Source: an uncultured Sphingopyxis sp. (lineage in GTDB: Bacteria; Pseudomonadota; Alphaproteobacteria; Sphingomonadales; Sphingomonadaceae). Taken from it: a stretch of DNA of 64,000 nt. The DNA is taken from the NCBI RefSeq assembly GCF_900078365.1, contig NZ_LT598653.1, positions 1,550,001 through 1,614,000 of the forward strand. The letters run 5' to 3'. Numbering within the stretch: position 1 is the first letter of the stretch; the number at the start of each line of letters is the position of its first letter. The notes beneath the pieces are model-generated. The model was not told the DNA's origin and searched no databases. It was given only the letters and a program-made list of their open reading frames with translations. Shown piece by piece: positions 8,505 to 17,609 of the stretch. The position numbers were made by a program, and so were the translations under genes.

Positions 8505-9019
8505 GATTTACCGGCCGCTGCTTTCGCGGGCATGACCCGCGCTGGTCCTTCTCGCCCTTGTCGGGCGAGGGGGCGGCGAAAACCGGCGGGCGCTTCAACC
8601 GCAAGGGGGAAGCCGCGCTCTATATGTCGCTCGACGTGATGACCGCGATCGGAGAATGCACGCAGGGGTTTGCCAATCGGCTGAGCCCGCTCACCATGGT
8701 CGAATATGATGTCGACTGCGAGCCGGTGGCGGATTTGCGGACCGAGGAGGCGCGGGCGGTGCTCGGCGTCTCGCTCGACGAGATGGCGTGCGGCTGGCTG
8801 GTCTACCTGCGGGCGGGGACCGAGGCGCCTTCCTGGCTGCTTGCTGATCGGCTGCGCGGCGAGGGTTTTGTCGGAATGCTCGCGCCGAGCTTCGCTCATA
8901 GTGCGGGCGCAGGGAACGATAATCTCATCCTGTGGCAGTGGGGAGCCCGCTTGCCGGCGCGAGTGGCGGTCCATGATCCTGAGGGACGGTTGCCGAAAAA
9001 TCAGCGTAGTTGGGAATAG
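8501..9019 (+). CDS. RES-domain toxin, probable NAD+-degrading enzyme
   Basis: 172 aa. RES toxins (MbcT, ParT, Res) deplete NAD+ by phosphorolysis or transfer ADP-ribose. Visible RES features are GGRFNRKGEAALYMS (conserved Arg) and TAIGECTQG (conserved Glu); the conserved Ser lies further on. Translation probably starts at TTG 8501, within TTGA shared with the antitoxin stop, which fits tight coupling. The 3' end overlaps the convergent SnoaL remnant by 95 nt. Confidence 0.87.
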   Translation: MRFTGRCFRGHDPRWSFSPLSGEGAAKTGGRFNRKGEAALYMSLDVMTAIGECTQGFANRLSPLTMVEYDVDCEPVADLRTEEARAVLGVSLDEMACGWLVYLRAGTEAPSWLLADRLRGEGFVGMLAPSFAHSAGAGNDNLILWQWGARLPARVAVHDPEGRLPKNQRSWE

Positions 9020-9499
9020 CGAAGAGTGGGCTTGCGGTCATCCAGTCCTCGGTGTGCCAGGTGCGCACGACCTGTCCGCCCTCGAACTCGTGGATATCGA
9101 CCGCCTGGATACGCATCGTACGTCCGGTTGCTGGCGGGCCGAGCCAGGCGGCCTTTTGCGTGCCGGTGATCGTCGAGCGGACGACAACCTTGTTGCTGTC
9201 GCGGATCACATCCTCGACCCGGATGTCGAAGTCGGGAAAGGCCGTACGCAGTTTGACGAGCGTCTGCTTCGCCGCCTCGGGTCCCGGCGGAGCCGTGGGC
9301 GGCGAGGGGATATCGACCCAAGTCGGCGCAAGCAGCCGGTCGAGCAGCTCGGGGTGGCCCTGCGCGAACGCATCTACCAGAGCAGCACGGCGCGTGCCGG
9401 GGCGGCGGGCACCGCCGGGGGCGTTTCGACCTGCGCGTGCGCGGGGAGAGGAGCAGCCGTCAGCAGCGCCGCGGCGATCAGGAGGGGCAGGGTTTTCAT
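8925..9499 (-). pseudogene. SnoaL-like secreted protein, frameshifted after the signal peptide
   Basis: From ATG 9499 the frame encodes a clear signal peptide (MKTLPLLIAAALLTAAP, LPAHAQ) but stops at TAG after 41 residues. A SnoaL/NTF2-like domain continues in another frame: RAALVDAFAQGHPELLDRLL, FPDFDIRVEDVI, DIHEFEGGQVVRTWHTEDW. One missing base between about 9370 and 9425, a region rich in G/C runs, restores a single periplasmic protein. The family includes polyketide cyclases and ester-cyclase-like proteins. ATG 9499 overlaps the end of the upstream relative (ATGA), so the two were once coupled. Confidence 0.65.
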
Positions 9500-9867
9500 G
9501 ACCATACCCCCTCAGCTCTGCGGCAGCGCGCGATGACGCCGATCTGCTGCAGGACCGAATAGAGGTTGGCGACGCCCTAATGCTCGCGGATCGTCCCATC
9601 GACGACACGCATTGCGTCGACCGTCTCGAAGCTCACCTTGGTGCCGGTCCCGGCGATGCCGAGGAAGTCGCCCTGGTGCGTGCCGCAATAAGTCTTGTAC
9701 GTCGTCACGACGTCACCATCGACGCGCTGCCAGTGGATATCGGGGGTGAAATCGTCAATAGCTTTCTCGGCCGTGAGTGGACGCTTGACGCTATTCGCGA
9801 GCAACTGATGCAGGATTGAAGCCTGCAGCTCAACGGAAATCGGCGGAGATGGCAGGAAAGGTTTCAC
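9496..9867 (-). pseudogene. SnoaL-like/ester cyclase remnant with an in-frame TAG
   Basis: The frame from 9867 ends at TAG (9577-9579) after DAMRVVDGTIREH. Beyond the stop the same frame reads GVANLYSVLQQIGV, and relatives have HWGVANL at this place, so TAG replaces a TGG tryptophan codon. GTHQGDFLGIAGTG is characteristic of SnoaL-like ester cyclases. The N-terminal 40 or so residues do not match the family, so the 5' end is also degraded or truncated. Read through, it ends in the ATGA overlap with the next gene. Confidence 0.6.
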
Positions 9868-9994
9868 TTTTCTTCCTTCCGTCTGCGAAAGCTACCTGTC
9901 CGCTAACGGGCCCGCCCGGCGGAGCAAGGCCGTTGTTTTTTGCAGCTTGCGCAGCTTGTGCTAGGCTTCGTCAAACATAATCGGAGTCGCAAGG

Positions 9995-10288
9995 ATGGGA
10001 GCAAAGGCCGACCACGATCTTTTGGGTCAGGCGATGGCAGCGGAACGTCAATATGGTGATCGCGCGCCCGAGTTCATTACGAAGAAGGCGCAGGCGCTTC
10101 GCAAAGACGGCGAATATTCCGAGGCCGACTTCTGGACGCAAGTCGCTGGCTGTTTGACGGACTTGCACGCGATCAAATTCGCGGGCGGAGGCAAGGCGGC
10201 CGCTGAGGCAGCAGAACATCGCGACCTGCAAAACCGCCGGCCGGTGCTCCGGACGACCAACAGCCCGGCGTCAAACCCGGACCGCTGA
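9995..10288 (+). CDS. Hypothetical protein, DUF6961-like
   Basis: 97 aa. The core YSEADFWTQVAGCLTDLHAI resembles small sphingomonad proteins of the DUF6961 kind, whose function is unknown. No signal peptide or membrane segment is seen. The last 25 residues are polar and low in structure. It stands alone between the SnoaL remnants and the LysR gene. From 10289 to 10538 there is no convincing gene. Confidence 0.5.
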   Translation: MGAKADHDLLGQAMAAERQYGDRAPEFITKKAQALRKDGEYSEADFWTQVAGCLTDLHAIKFAGGGKAAAEAAEHRDLQNRRPVLRTTNSPASNPDR

Positions 10289-10538
10289 CAGCAGGGATCG
10301 GTTGATCACGCGGCGACGATATCATGATCTTCAATGCCAATGGCGCGCGGGAAGTCAGGCCCGATCCGATCGCTGCGCGGCTCGATTTCGTCAACGTCTC
10401 GCGGCGGAACGGCCCGCCGCGGCGCGTCAGTCGCGAGCATTGAAGAGGGGCATTCGATCCTGACGGCTGCCGGACAAGATGCGCACTGCGTCGCAGCCAG
10501 GATCCGCCGGGTGCGGGCCGGGACGTCGACTGCTCACG

Positions 10539-11438
10539 TTAGGCGGCGGCGCGCTTGCGCGATGCGAAAGCGGCGATGAGCAAGCGCACCCAGCGCCGCC
10601 GGTCGCCGGGCCGGCTGTAGACCACCGTATCGATCACCGGTGCCTCGCCCATCAGCGGATAGACGTCTTCGTCGTCGGCGTTGTGGCCCGGTCTTTCCTG
10701 CGTCTCCCATATGAGGTGCGGCAGCCCGCGCGAGTGAGCGAAGCGCGCGATGGCGCGGCGATCGGCTTCGGGCGCCAGAACCAGCTGGACGCCGTGCGCG
10801 CGCAGACCGGCATAGACCTGCGACACCACCGGCGAATCCTGGTTGCCGGGCGAGATGGCAAGGCTCTCGCCGGCGAGATCGTCGATCGAAAGGCGCTCGC
10901 GCCCGGCAAGGCGATGCCCCGCCGGAACCGCGACATGGCAGTAACGGCGAACGACATGCGTCATGTCGAGATCGGCTTCGACGACGCCCGGCGCCGACAG
11001 CGAGAAGAAGACGTCGAGCTCGCCCTCCCTGAGCTTGGCCATCAGCTCGGTCCGCGTGCCGTAGACGATTTCGAGCTGCGGCTCGGGATAGCGCTTCTGG
11101 AAGGCGTCGATCGCGTCCATCCGCTGCTCGGCAGCGAAGCTGTAGGCACCGATCCGGACCACGGCTTCGGACTTGGCCTGGATGGCGCGCGCCGCCGCCA
11201 TCATCGCCTTCTCGCTTGCGAGCAGCGCGTGGGCATGGGGCAACATGGCTTCCCCGGCGGGAGAAAGGGCAACCGAGCGCGAATTGCGGTCGAGCAGGGT
11301 CAGCCCGAGCTGGTCCTCGAGCCGCTTCAGATGCTGCGAGACCGCCGACTGGGCCATGCCCAACGCCTCGGCGGTGCGCGTGAACGACCGCTTGTCGGCG
11401 ATCGTCATGAAAATGAGCATCTGTCGCAAATCGAGCAT
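10539..11438 (-). CDS. LysR family transcriptional regulator
   Basis: 299 aa. An N-terminal winged HTH (FTRTAEALGMAQSAVSQHLK) and a periplasmic-binding-fold effector domain (VVRIGAYSFAAEQRM through LAISPGNQDSP) are clear. Start at MLDLRQML (11438); four residues further upstream are in frame (11450). It is transcribed away from the TonB-receptor/CoA-transferase chimera, which together with the thiolase and SDR genes is its probable target. A dyad that fits a LysR box lies directly upstream. Confidence 0.88.
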   Translation of the reverse strand: MLDLRQMLIFMTIADKRSFTRTAEALGMAQSAVSQHLKRLEDQLGLTLLDRNSRSVALSPAGEAMLPHAHALLASEKAMMAAARAIQAKSEAVVRIGAYSFAAEQRMDAIDAFQKRYPEPQLEIVYGTRTELMAKLREGELDVFFSLSAPGVVEADLDMTHVVRRYCHVAVPAGHRLAGRERLSIDDLAGESLAISPGNQDSPVVSQVYAGLRAHGVQLVLAPEADRRAIARFAHSRGLPHLIWETQERPGHNADDEDVYPLMGEAPVIDTVVYSRPGDRRRWVRLLIAAFASRKRAAA

Positions 11439-11450
11439 GGCGAAGATCAC

Positions 11451-11469
11451 CTATCACGTTTTGTGATAG
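11451..11469. promoter_or_regulatory. Dyad operator CTATCAC-N5-GTGATAG, probable LysR box
   Basis: CTATCACGTTTTGTGATAG has perfect 7-bp arms around 5 nt and contains the T-N11-A arrangement of LysR-type sites. It begins 13 nt upstream of the LysR ATG and about 97 nt upstream of the divergent GTG start. Autoregulation and divergent control by the LysR protein are inferred. Confidence 0.6.
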
Positions 11470-11565
11470 ATAGCTCCCGATATCGCAGATGATCAATCCC
11501 TCATCGGCTGGCAGTTTGACGCTCGATGTCCGTCACCAAGAACGGACGCCATGAGGGAGAGGTCC

Positions 11566-12876
11566 GTGAAGATTTCGAATATTTCCGTGCATGCATTTGT
11601 CTGGGCTGCCGCGTTCGGCACCACCGCCGCGCACGCGCAGAGCGCGCCGGCCGCGGAAGTGCCTCCGGCGGAGGCTGTTCAGGATGCCGGCGATGGGGAC
11701 ATCATCGTCAGCGCGCAGCGCCGCGAGGAACGGTTGCAGGATGTCCCTATCGCTATCTCGGCTTTTTCGGGCGACGCGCTGCAAAGCGCAGGGATCAGCT
11801 CGACCAACGATCTGACGCAGATCACGCCGAGCCTCAACTTCACCCAATCTTCCTTCTCGCCGCAGCCGACGATCCGCGGACTGGGAACGCGCGGCGTCTC
11901 GGCGGGCGATGAGTCGCTGGTTCCGGTCTATATCGACGGCGTCTATCAGCCCTTTCTCGGCAGCGTCGCCACCGAGCTCAACAATATCGCGCGCGTTGAG
12001 GTGCTCAAGGGCCCCCAGAGCGCGCTGTTCGGGCTCGACTATGACAGTCTCAAGGCGTTCAATCCGGGGATCATCGTCGTCGACAGTTCGGCGTTCGGCC
12101 CGACCGGGCCGTGGAGCCGGCGCATGGGATATGGGCCGCTCGTCCGGGCCTCGTCGGGGCTCACCATGCAATGGCGTTATCCCGGCGAGGCCGACAGCTT
12201 CTCCGATGCGATCACCGTCTATCCCGATCATGTCGCGGCCCGCATCGGGGCGATCGCCACGCTCGCGCTGCTCGTGCGGCGGCTGCGCACAGGCATCGGC
12301 GGGTCGATCGCGATAAGCCAGTCGGAAGTCATGCTCAGCCATATGGCGGCGAAGATCGCGCGCCGCGTGCTCGAACGGGCAGGCGTCGCGGTGACGGGCG
12401 AGGAAGCCGAAGGGGCGTCCGCTCTCTATCGCTGCGCGGGCGACGATGAATGGTGCGTCGTTTCGCTGCGCGGCGAGGCCGACCGGCAGGCGATGCTGTC
12501 GGTGACCGGCGGCGAGGAAATCGGGGCGTGGCTCGCGGAACAGGACCCGCGCGCGGCAATGGAAGCGCTCCAGGCGGCGGGGGTCCCGGCGGGCGCGATG
12601 CTGCGCGTGTCCGAGCTTCCCGAATTCGATTATTATGTCGAACGCGGTTCCTTCCGCAGCGTGACCCATCCGCATCGCGGCGAGCCGCATTTCGCGGAGA
12701 CGGCGCCGGTGCGGTCGCTGCGCATGCCCGCGCCGCCCGAGGTTCCGGCGCCCTTGCCCGGCGAGCATACGGCGGAAATCGTTCGCGACATTCTCGGGCT
12801 CGACGATGCACGCATCGACCAGCTGATCGCACAGGGCGCGCTCGAACAGTTCATCATGCCGGAGGATGCCGCGTGA
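11566..12876 (+). CDS. Chimeric ORF: TonB-dependent receptor N-terminus fused in frame to CoA-transferase family III C-terminus
   Basis: 436 aa. Residues 1-25 are a signal peptide (FVWAAAFGTTAAHAQ). Then come a TonB box region (DIIVSAQRREERLQDVPIAI) and a plug-domain half ending RVEVLKGPQSALFG. At about 12030 the frame becomes a CaiB/BaiF enzyme: LDYDSLKAFNPGIIVVDSSA, FGPTGPW, then YPDHVAARIGA with the likely catalytic Asp, to the normal C-terminus. The receptor's second plug half and whole barrel and the transferase's N-terminal third are missing, so a deletion fused two genes. A hybrid that is exported but carries a cytosolic enzyme is unlikely to work. GTG 11566 follows GGGAGAGG; ATG 11551 is also in frame. 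Confidence 0.8.
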   Translation: MKISNISVHAFVWAAAFGTTAAHAQSAPAAEVPPAEAVQDAGDGDIIVSAQRREERLQDVPIAISAFSGDALQSAGISSTNDLTQITPSLNFTQSSFSPQPTIRGLGTRGVSAGDESLVPVYIDGVYQPFLGSVATELNNIARVEVLKGPQSALFGLDYDSLKAFNPGIIVVDSSAFGPTGPWSRRMGYGPLVRASSGLTMQWRYPGEADSFSDAITVYPDHVAARIGAIATLALLVRRLRTGIGGSIAISQSEVMLSHMAAKIARRVLERAGVAVTGEEAEGASALYRCAGDDEWCVVSLRGEADRQAMLSVTGGEEIGAWLAEQDPRAAMEALQAAGVPAGAMLRVSELPEFDYYVERGSFRSVTHPHRGEPHFAETAPVRSLRMPAPPEVPAPLPGEHTAEIVRDILGLDDARIDQLIAQGALEQFIMPEDAA

Positions 12877-12936
12877 CGGTGCGCCCGGATGCCGGCCTCG
12901 CTGGCAAGCCCGCAAAATTCCCGAAAGGTTAAGCAC

Positions 12937-14445
12937 ATGATCGATCCCGAACGCATCCCCGTCATTGTCGGCGTCGGCCAGATCAACGACCGGCCGGCCG
13001 ACCCCGGGGAAGGCCTCGACCCCCTCGGACTGATGGCTGCAGCGCTTCGTCTGGCCGATGCCGATGCCGGCGGGGGATGGCTTGCCGACCTCGATTCGCT
13101 TGCGATCGTCGACCAGATTTCGTTCCGGGAACTCGGCGATCTGTCCGCGCCTCTCGCCGACAGTCTCGGGGCGCGTCCGCGGATTTGCGAAAAGACCCGG
13201 ATCGCCAGCGGCGACAGTCCGATCCTGCTTCTGAACGAAGCGGCCAATCGCATCGGTGCCGGGGAGATCAGGATCGCGGCGATCGCGGGCGGCGAAGCCC
13301 TGCGCACCGCCGCGCAGCGCGCCGCAGCCGCGCGCGGGACCGACGTCTCGGCGCAGAATGCCTCGCGCGCCGCCTCGACGCGTCGGACACCGAGCTATCG
13401 GCAGCGATACGGGCTCACCGCGCCGGTCGATGTCTACCCGCTTTACGAAAATGCCGGGCGTGCGGCTTATGGACAATCGCTGGACGAAGCGCAGGCCGAA
13501 AGCGCGGAGATCTGGTCGCGCTTTTCCGAAGTCGCCGCCGCCAACCCGGGCGCATGGCTTCGCAAGCCGGTCTCGCCCGAAACGGTGCGGACGCCGACCG
13601 CCGAAAATCGTCCGATCGCGCACCCCTATACCAAGCTGATGGTTGCCAACTCGTCGGTCAACCAGGGGGCGGGATTCCTGGTAACCAGTCTCGGCGAAGC
13701 CCGGCGGCGCGGCGTTGCCGAGGAGAAACTCGTCTATGTGGGGCAGGGCGCCGCGGCCCACGAAGCCGACGATCCGCTGGGCCGCGATCGCTATGACCGC
13801 AGTCCCGGCATGATCGTATCGCTTCGGCGCGCACTGGCGGTCAACCGGCTGACGAGCGCAGATCTCGATTTCGTCGAACTCTACAGCTGCTTTCCCTGCG
13901 TGCCGAAGATGGCGCGCCGCGTCATCGACTGGCCTGTCGACAGGCCGGCAACGGTTTTCGGCGGCCTTACTTTCGGGGGCGGGCCGATCGGCAATTATAT
14001 GAGCCACGCGGTTGTCGGCATGGTCGAAGCGCTCCGCGCCGAAGGACGCTTCGGCCTGCTCTTCGCGAACGGTGGCTTTGCGACGCACAACCACAGCATC
14101 ATCCTCGGTCGCGAACCGGTCCCTGGCGCTGCCCATCCCGGCGAATTTGACTTCCAGGACGAGGCGGACGCCCTGCGGGGAGCCGTGCCCCGGACCGTCG
14201 AGGACTATGAAGGGCCGGCCACGATTGAAACCTATTCCGTGCTCTACGAGCGTGACGGTGCGCCGAAGCAGGGTGTGATCGTCGCGCGCACGCCCAATGG
14301 CGATCGCACGCTGGCGATGATATCGGGGAAGGATGCTGCGGCGATGGCATTTCTGACCGACGGTATTGCCGAGCCGGTCGGCAGTGCGGGCGATATCACG
14401 ATCGATAGCGATGGGTGGCAGGTCTGGCAGACAAGTCCTGCCTGA
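12937..14445 (+). CDS. Thiolase-like acetyl-CoA acetyltransferase family protein
   Basis: 502 aa. The start is MIDPERIPVIVGVGQINDRP. The fold markers are thiolase-like: VGQGAAAHEADDP, LDFVELYSCFPCVP, and the glycine-rich GGLTFGGGPIGNYMSH followed by NGGFATHNHSIIL. The usual N-terminal nucleophile context (Cys-Ala-Ser-Gly) is not evident, so it belongs to the SCP2-thiolase-like group, where some members work in steroid or aromatic side-chain degradation with partner proteins. It follows the CoA-transferase remnant by 60 nt, consistent with a former acyl-CoA catabolic operon. Substrate unknown. Confidence 0.75.
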   Translation: MIDPERIPVIVGVGQINDRPADPGEGLDPLGLMAAALRLADADAGGGWLADLDSLAIVDQISFRELGDLSAPLADSLGARPRICEKTRIASGDSPILLLNEAANRIGAGEIRIAAIAGGEALRTAAQRAAAARGTDVSAQNASRAASTRRTPSYRQRYGLTAPVDVYPLYENAGRAAYGQSLDEAQAESAEIWSRFSEVAAANPGAWLRKPVSPETVRTPTAENRPIAHPYTKLMVANSSVNQGAGFLVTSLGEARRRGVAEEKLVYVGQGAAAHEADDPLGRDRYDRSPGMIVSLRRALAVNRLTSADLDFVELYSCFPCVPKMARRVIDWPVDRPATVFGGLTFGGGPIGNYMSHAVVGMVEALRAEGRFGLLFANGGFATHNHSIILGREPVPGAAHPGEFDFQDEADALRGAVPRTVEDYEGPATIETYSVLYERDGAPKQGVIVARTPNGDRTLAMISGKDAAAMAFLTDGIAEPVGSAGDITIDSDGWQVWQTSPA

Positions 14446-14562
14446 TATGCTTGTAGTGCCGCCGGGGCGTCGCTGTGAGCGATTGGCTGTCCAAAGCGGA
14501 CAAGGGCGGGCTTGAGGTCGACGTGCCGCCACCGGTCAACGGCATTTAGCAGGACATCAGCC

Positions 14563-15423
14563 ATGTATGTAATAGTCACGGGCAGCGCCGGAAAACTCGG
14601 ACGGGCTGCCGTTGCCGCCTTGCGCAAGGCAGGGCACCGTGTCGTGGGTCTCGATGTCCAGGGACCGGTCGCTGCCGCGCAGTCGCTTCGCGCCGACTGT
14701 ACCGACTTCGGTCAGGTGATGGGCGCGTTCTCCGGGATCGACATCACGGGCGGAGTTCCCGACGCCGTCGTGCATCTCGCCGGCATACCGATGCCGGGGC
14801 TCGCAACCGACCAGCGAAGCTTCGAGGTCAATACGATCTCCACCTACAATGTTTTTTCCGCCTGTGCCCGGCTTGGGATTTCGCGGATCGTGTGGGCATC
14901 GAGCGAAACCATCTTCGGACTGCCGTTCGACGAACCTCCGGCGTCGGTCCCGCTCGACGAAAGCCATCCCGACCGCCCCAACTGGTCCTATGCCTTGTCG
15001 AAGCAACTTGGCGAAACGATGGCCGGGAATTTCTGCCGTTGGGCGCCGGGGCTTTCGATAGCGTCGCTCCGTTTCTCGAACGTCTATTCCCTCGAGGATT
15101 ATGAACAGCTTCCTGCCATTCAGGCGAAACCCGCCTGGCGAAAGATGAACCTCTGGGCCTATGTGGATGCCGAAGACGCAGGCGAGGCCTGCCGTCTTGC
15201 GGTCGAGGCGGCTTTCGAAGGGCATCAGCGTCTGGTGATCGCTGCCGACGACAGCCTGATGGCGGTCGAAACGTCTCGTCTTCTCGACGATCATTTTCCC
15301 GGCATCGAGGCGACCCGCGCGATCGAGGGTCATGCCTCGCTCCTTTCGTCGGACCGGGCTAAAGCGGTTCTCGGGTATCGGCCGCGCTTCAGCTGGCGCG
15401 ATCGGGTTTCGGCGAAAGCGTAA
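14563..15423 (+). CDS. NAD(P)-dependent oxidoreductase, extended SDR family
   Basis: 286 aa. The Rossmann glycine motif is VTGSAGKLGRAAV at the N-terminus and the catalytic YxxxK is in WSYALSKQLGE, with an upstream active-site Ser in WASSETI. This places it among extended SDR epimerase/dehydratase-like enzymes; sugar or uronate substrates are possible but not shown. The frame stays open 17 codons upstream, but MYVIVTG is the natural start. It lies 117 nt after the thiolase-like gene. Confidence 0.82.
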   Translation: MYVIVTGSAGKLGRAAVAALRKAGHRVVGLDVQGPVAAAQSLRADCTDFGQVMGAFSGIDITGGVPDAVVHLAGIPMPGLATDQRSFEVNTISTYNVFSACARLGISRIVWASSETIFGLPFDEPPASVPLDESHPDRPNWSYALSKQLGETMAGNFCRWAPGLSIASLRFSNVYSLEDYEQLPAIQAKPAWRKMNLWAYVDAEDAGEACRLAVEAAFEGHQRLVIAADDSLMAVETSRLLDDHFPGIEATRAIEGHASLLSSDRAKAVLGYRPRFSWRDRVSAKA

Positions 15424-15601
15424 AGCCGCTGGCGCGCTGTGCCGCCGACGTCGGCGATACCTGGCCATGGGCGAGCGGCGAGCCGGCACGGCAGAGTCCG
15501 GGCACATTCAAAGCCCCCTGATCACGTCGCCGGACAGCACCGTGATGACCCAAGCCGCGACCGGACGTCGGGCGCGTTGACGAGCAGGCCTTCCAGCCGC
15601 C

Positions 15602-16360
15602 TTAGTCGAACCATGGTCCCGCGAGCGGTTCCGCCAGATATCGCTGTGCGGTCTTGACGAGCCGCTGAACCCGCAGGCGGTAGGACGCGCTTGCCACGCG
15701 CCAGCGCGATGGCGCGATCGCGTCGCCCCAGAGCTGGCGCGCGATGGCCTGCTGGTTTGCGCCCGCCAGCAAGGCGTCGCCAACGCGTAGCTCCATGATC
15801 CACTGCGCCGCCCTGCGTTCCTTGGGCATCATCGACCCGGGAAGATGGCCTTTCTCGGCAAGAACGACGAATTGCTTCAGGGATTCTAGCTTCGGCCTGG
15901 CTGACTGCAGACCCGTTATGCGGTGCTCGACAAGAACCGGGCCGCCGAGGAGCGTGCCGTCGTGCAAGTCGAGGCGGACGGCCCAATGGCCGTCGCTGAG
16001 CAACCAGTGCTCGTTGCCGGACGCGTCTATTTCGACCGACACGAAGGCAGCGACTTCGCGCACATCGAACAGGTCATCGGCGGGGCTGTCATTCGCGGCC
16101 GGCCTCCCGCGCAGCACGCGCGGGTCCCGTTCGATGCTCCAGATTGGCCGCGCGGCAGGCGTCGCAAGGGCTGGATCGATCCAGCCCAGCAGCCCGATAT
16201 CGGCCAGGAAGCCGCTCGGAGCGAAGGCGCGGGCCTCCCATTGCCTTCGATAGCGGCTGTTGCGGCGAAGCCATTCCCACGCAAAGGCCCGCCGATCCGA
16301 AATCAGTAACTCGGCATAGGACTGGGGCGAGCGCCAGTCGGCCGCTGGCCCGCGTATCAT
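15602..16360 (-). CDS. DUF2285/DUF6499 domain protein (mobile-element associated regulator-like)
   Basis: 252 aa. The N-terminal DUF6499 signature is AWEWLRRNSRYRRQW. The C-terminal DUF2285 signature is MELRVGDALLAGANQQAIAR followed by QLWGDAIAP. Such proteins occur in integrative elements of rhizobia and sphingomonads and are thought to bind DNA. Start at MIRGPAADWRSP is preferred; a Met at 16405 is in frame. Two direct GAAAATATT repeats at about 16374-16393 lie just upstream of the chosen start and may belong to the promoter. Confidence 0.72.
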   Translation of the reverse strand: MIRGPAADWRSPQSYAELLISDRRAFAWEWLRRNSRYRRQWEARAFAPSGFLADIGLLGWIDPALATPAARPIWSIERDPRVLRGRPAANDSPADDLFDVREVAAFVSVEIDASGNEHWLLSDGHWAVRLDLHDGTLLGGPVLVEHRITGLQSARPKLESLKQFVVLAEKGHLPGSMMPKERRAAQWIMELRVGDALLAGANQQAIARQLWGDAIAPSRWRVASASYRLRVQRLVKTAQRYLAEPLAGPWFD

Positions 16361-16547
16361 CGCATATACCCGGAATATTTTCGCAATATTTTCATGCGGC
16401 GGCAAGGCGACGACAAAGAGCCGACGTCAGCGGCTGCCGGGGAGCGGAGTTGATCGGGGCGTCAAGGGGGGCGGCGCGGGAAGGGAAGCCGGGCGATACC
16501 CACGGGCGCGGATGCCCGTATCGGGCAAGGACCGCACGATGCGCGCG

Positions 16548-17609
16548 TTATTCGGCTCCTTCGGCAAAATAGGCGCGCAGGCGATGGGCGATGGTTGGTG
16601 TGAGGTTCACGAGGCTGCGCCGGCCGTCATGGGCGTCCAGCGACCGCTCGAGGATGCCGGCGTCGCACAGACGCTGGATGAGCTTCATCGCGCTGCTCGT
16701 CGGGATCGCCGCGGTGATGCAGAGCGCGGACATGGACAGCGGCTGCCCTCGCGACTGATGGATGAACAGGTCGACGAGCATGTCCCAGGCCGGTTCGCCG
16801 AACAGCTCGGGGTTCCCGAGGAGCTGCCTGCGCAATATTCTCCGCCGCATGGCGGTTTCGGCGTTTCGCTGCGCGAGCGCATCCGTCTCGTCGGCGGGAT
16901 CCGGATGGCTCCGCAGGAAGAAGGGCAGGAATTTTCCGCGCGGTCGCACCTGGGCCGACCCCTCGATCAGATTATAGGTTCGCGTTCCCGTCACGATGAT
17001 GTGTTCTAGAATTTCGACGTCGAGCGCTCGGCCGACCTCTTCCAGACGCCGTGTCGCGCTCAGGTCTTCCGCGCTCGGTGCCGGGTCGCCGCTCGGGTGG
17101 TTGTGGACGAGAATGATCGACGCGGCGTTGTGTTCGAGCGCGCGCCTGAAGATGGTCCGCGGATAGATCGCCAGTTGCGCGAGCGAACCGCGCTGAACTT
17201 CCTCGTCGGCGATCAGGCTGCGCGCTGGATCGAGAAAAAGGACGCGCAGCCGTTCCTCGGGCAGGCTGCCCATCGACGCGATGAGATACCGGCAGAGGTG
17301 CGGGTTGCGCGGATCAATCCGGACCGTTCTGAGATCGGAGCGCATTCCTTCGAGCATCGCGTCGCGAACATTGGTGAGGAACGAGGCCAAGCCTGGATAG
17401 CCCGCTAGAAAGTGGGTCAGCCTTTCGGGAGATTGCGACCAGATCCGGCCCAGGCTTGTGAACTCTTCGAGAAGTCTGTTCGCTATCGTGTCGCAGTCGT
17501 CGGGCGCGATCGCCGCGACCAGCCTCGCCAGGATCGATCGTTCCCGTTCGCGCGCAGCCGCCTGAGATGCCGCCAGGTTGCGAGGGCGAGAAGGGGAGGC
17601 AGAAGCCAG
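16548..17609 (-). CDS. RadC/JAB-domain protein with C-terminal winged helix; start codon unclear
   Basis: The JAB/MPN metal site of RadC proteins is evident: VHNHPSGDPAPSAEDL. It is preceded by the family segment LRVLFLDPARSLIADEEVQ. After the JAB domain a MarR-like winged helix follows (LSMSALCITAAIPTSSAMK, LIQRLCDAGILERSLD). Conserved sequence begins around ILARLVAAIAPDD (about 17530), but there is no ATG, GTG or TTG in frame between there and the region occupied by the upstream membrane gene. The first internal ATG (17357) would cut the domain. The boundary given is a CTG and is a guess; an overlap-coupled non-canonical start or an upstream frameshift are possible. Function of these accessory RadC proteins is unknown. 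Confidence 0.7.
   Translation of the reverse strand: MASASPSRPRNLAASQAAARERERSILARLVAAIAPDDCDTIANRLLEEFTSLGRIWSQSPERLTHFLAGYPGLASFLTNVRDAMLEGMRSDLRTVRIDPRNPHLCRYLIASMGSLPEERLRVLFLDPARSLIADEEVQRGSLAQLAIYPRTIFRRALEHNAASIILVHNHPSGDPAPSAEDLSATRRLEEVGRALDVEILEHIIVTGTRTYNLIEGSAQVRPRGKFLPFFLRSHPDPADETDALAQRNAETAMRRRILRRQLLGNPELFGEPAWDMLVDLFIHQSRGQPLSMSALCITAAIPTSSAMKLIQRLCDAGILERSLDAHDGRRSLVNLTPTIAHRLRAYFAEGAE

Noticed and set aside
10322..10444. Short frame MIFNANGAREVRPDPIAARL... of 39 codons
   Set aside because: No ribosome site, no recognisable family and no partner; may be a remnant but cannot be supported.
11533..14532. Very long open frame on the minus strand (about 1000 codons) opposite the chimera and thiolase genes
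   Set aside because: Arg/Asp-rich, no domain, exactly antisense to clear genes; a product of GC bias at third positions.
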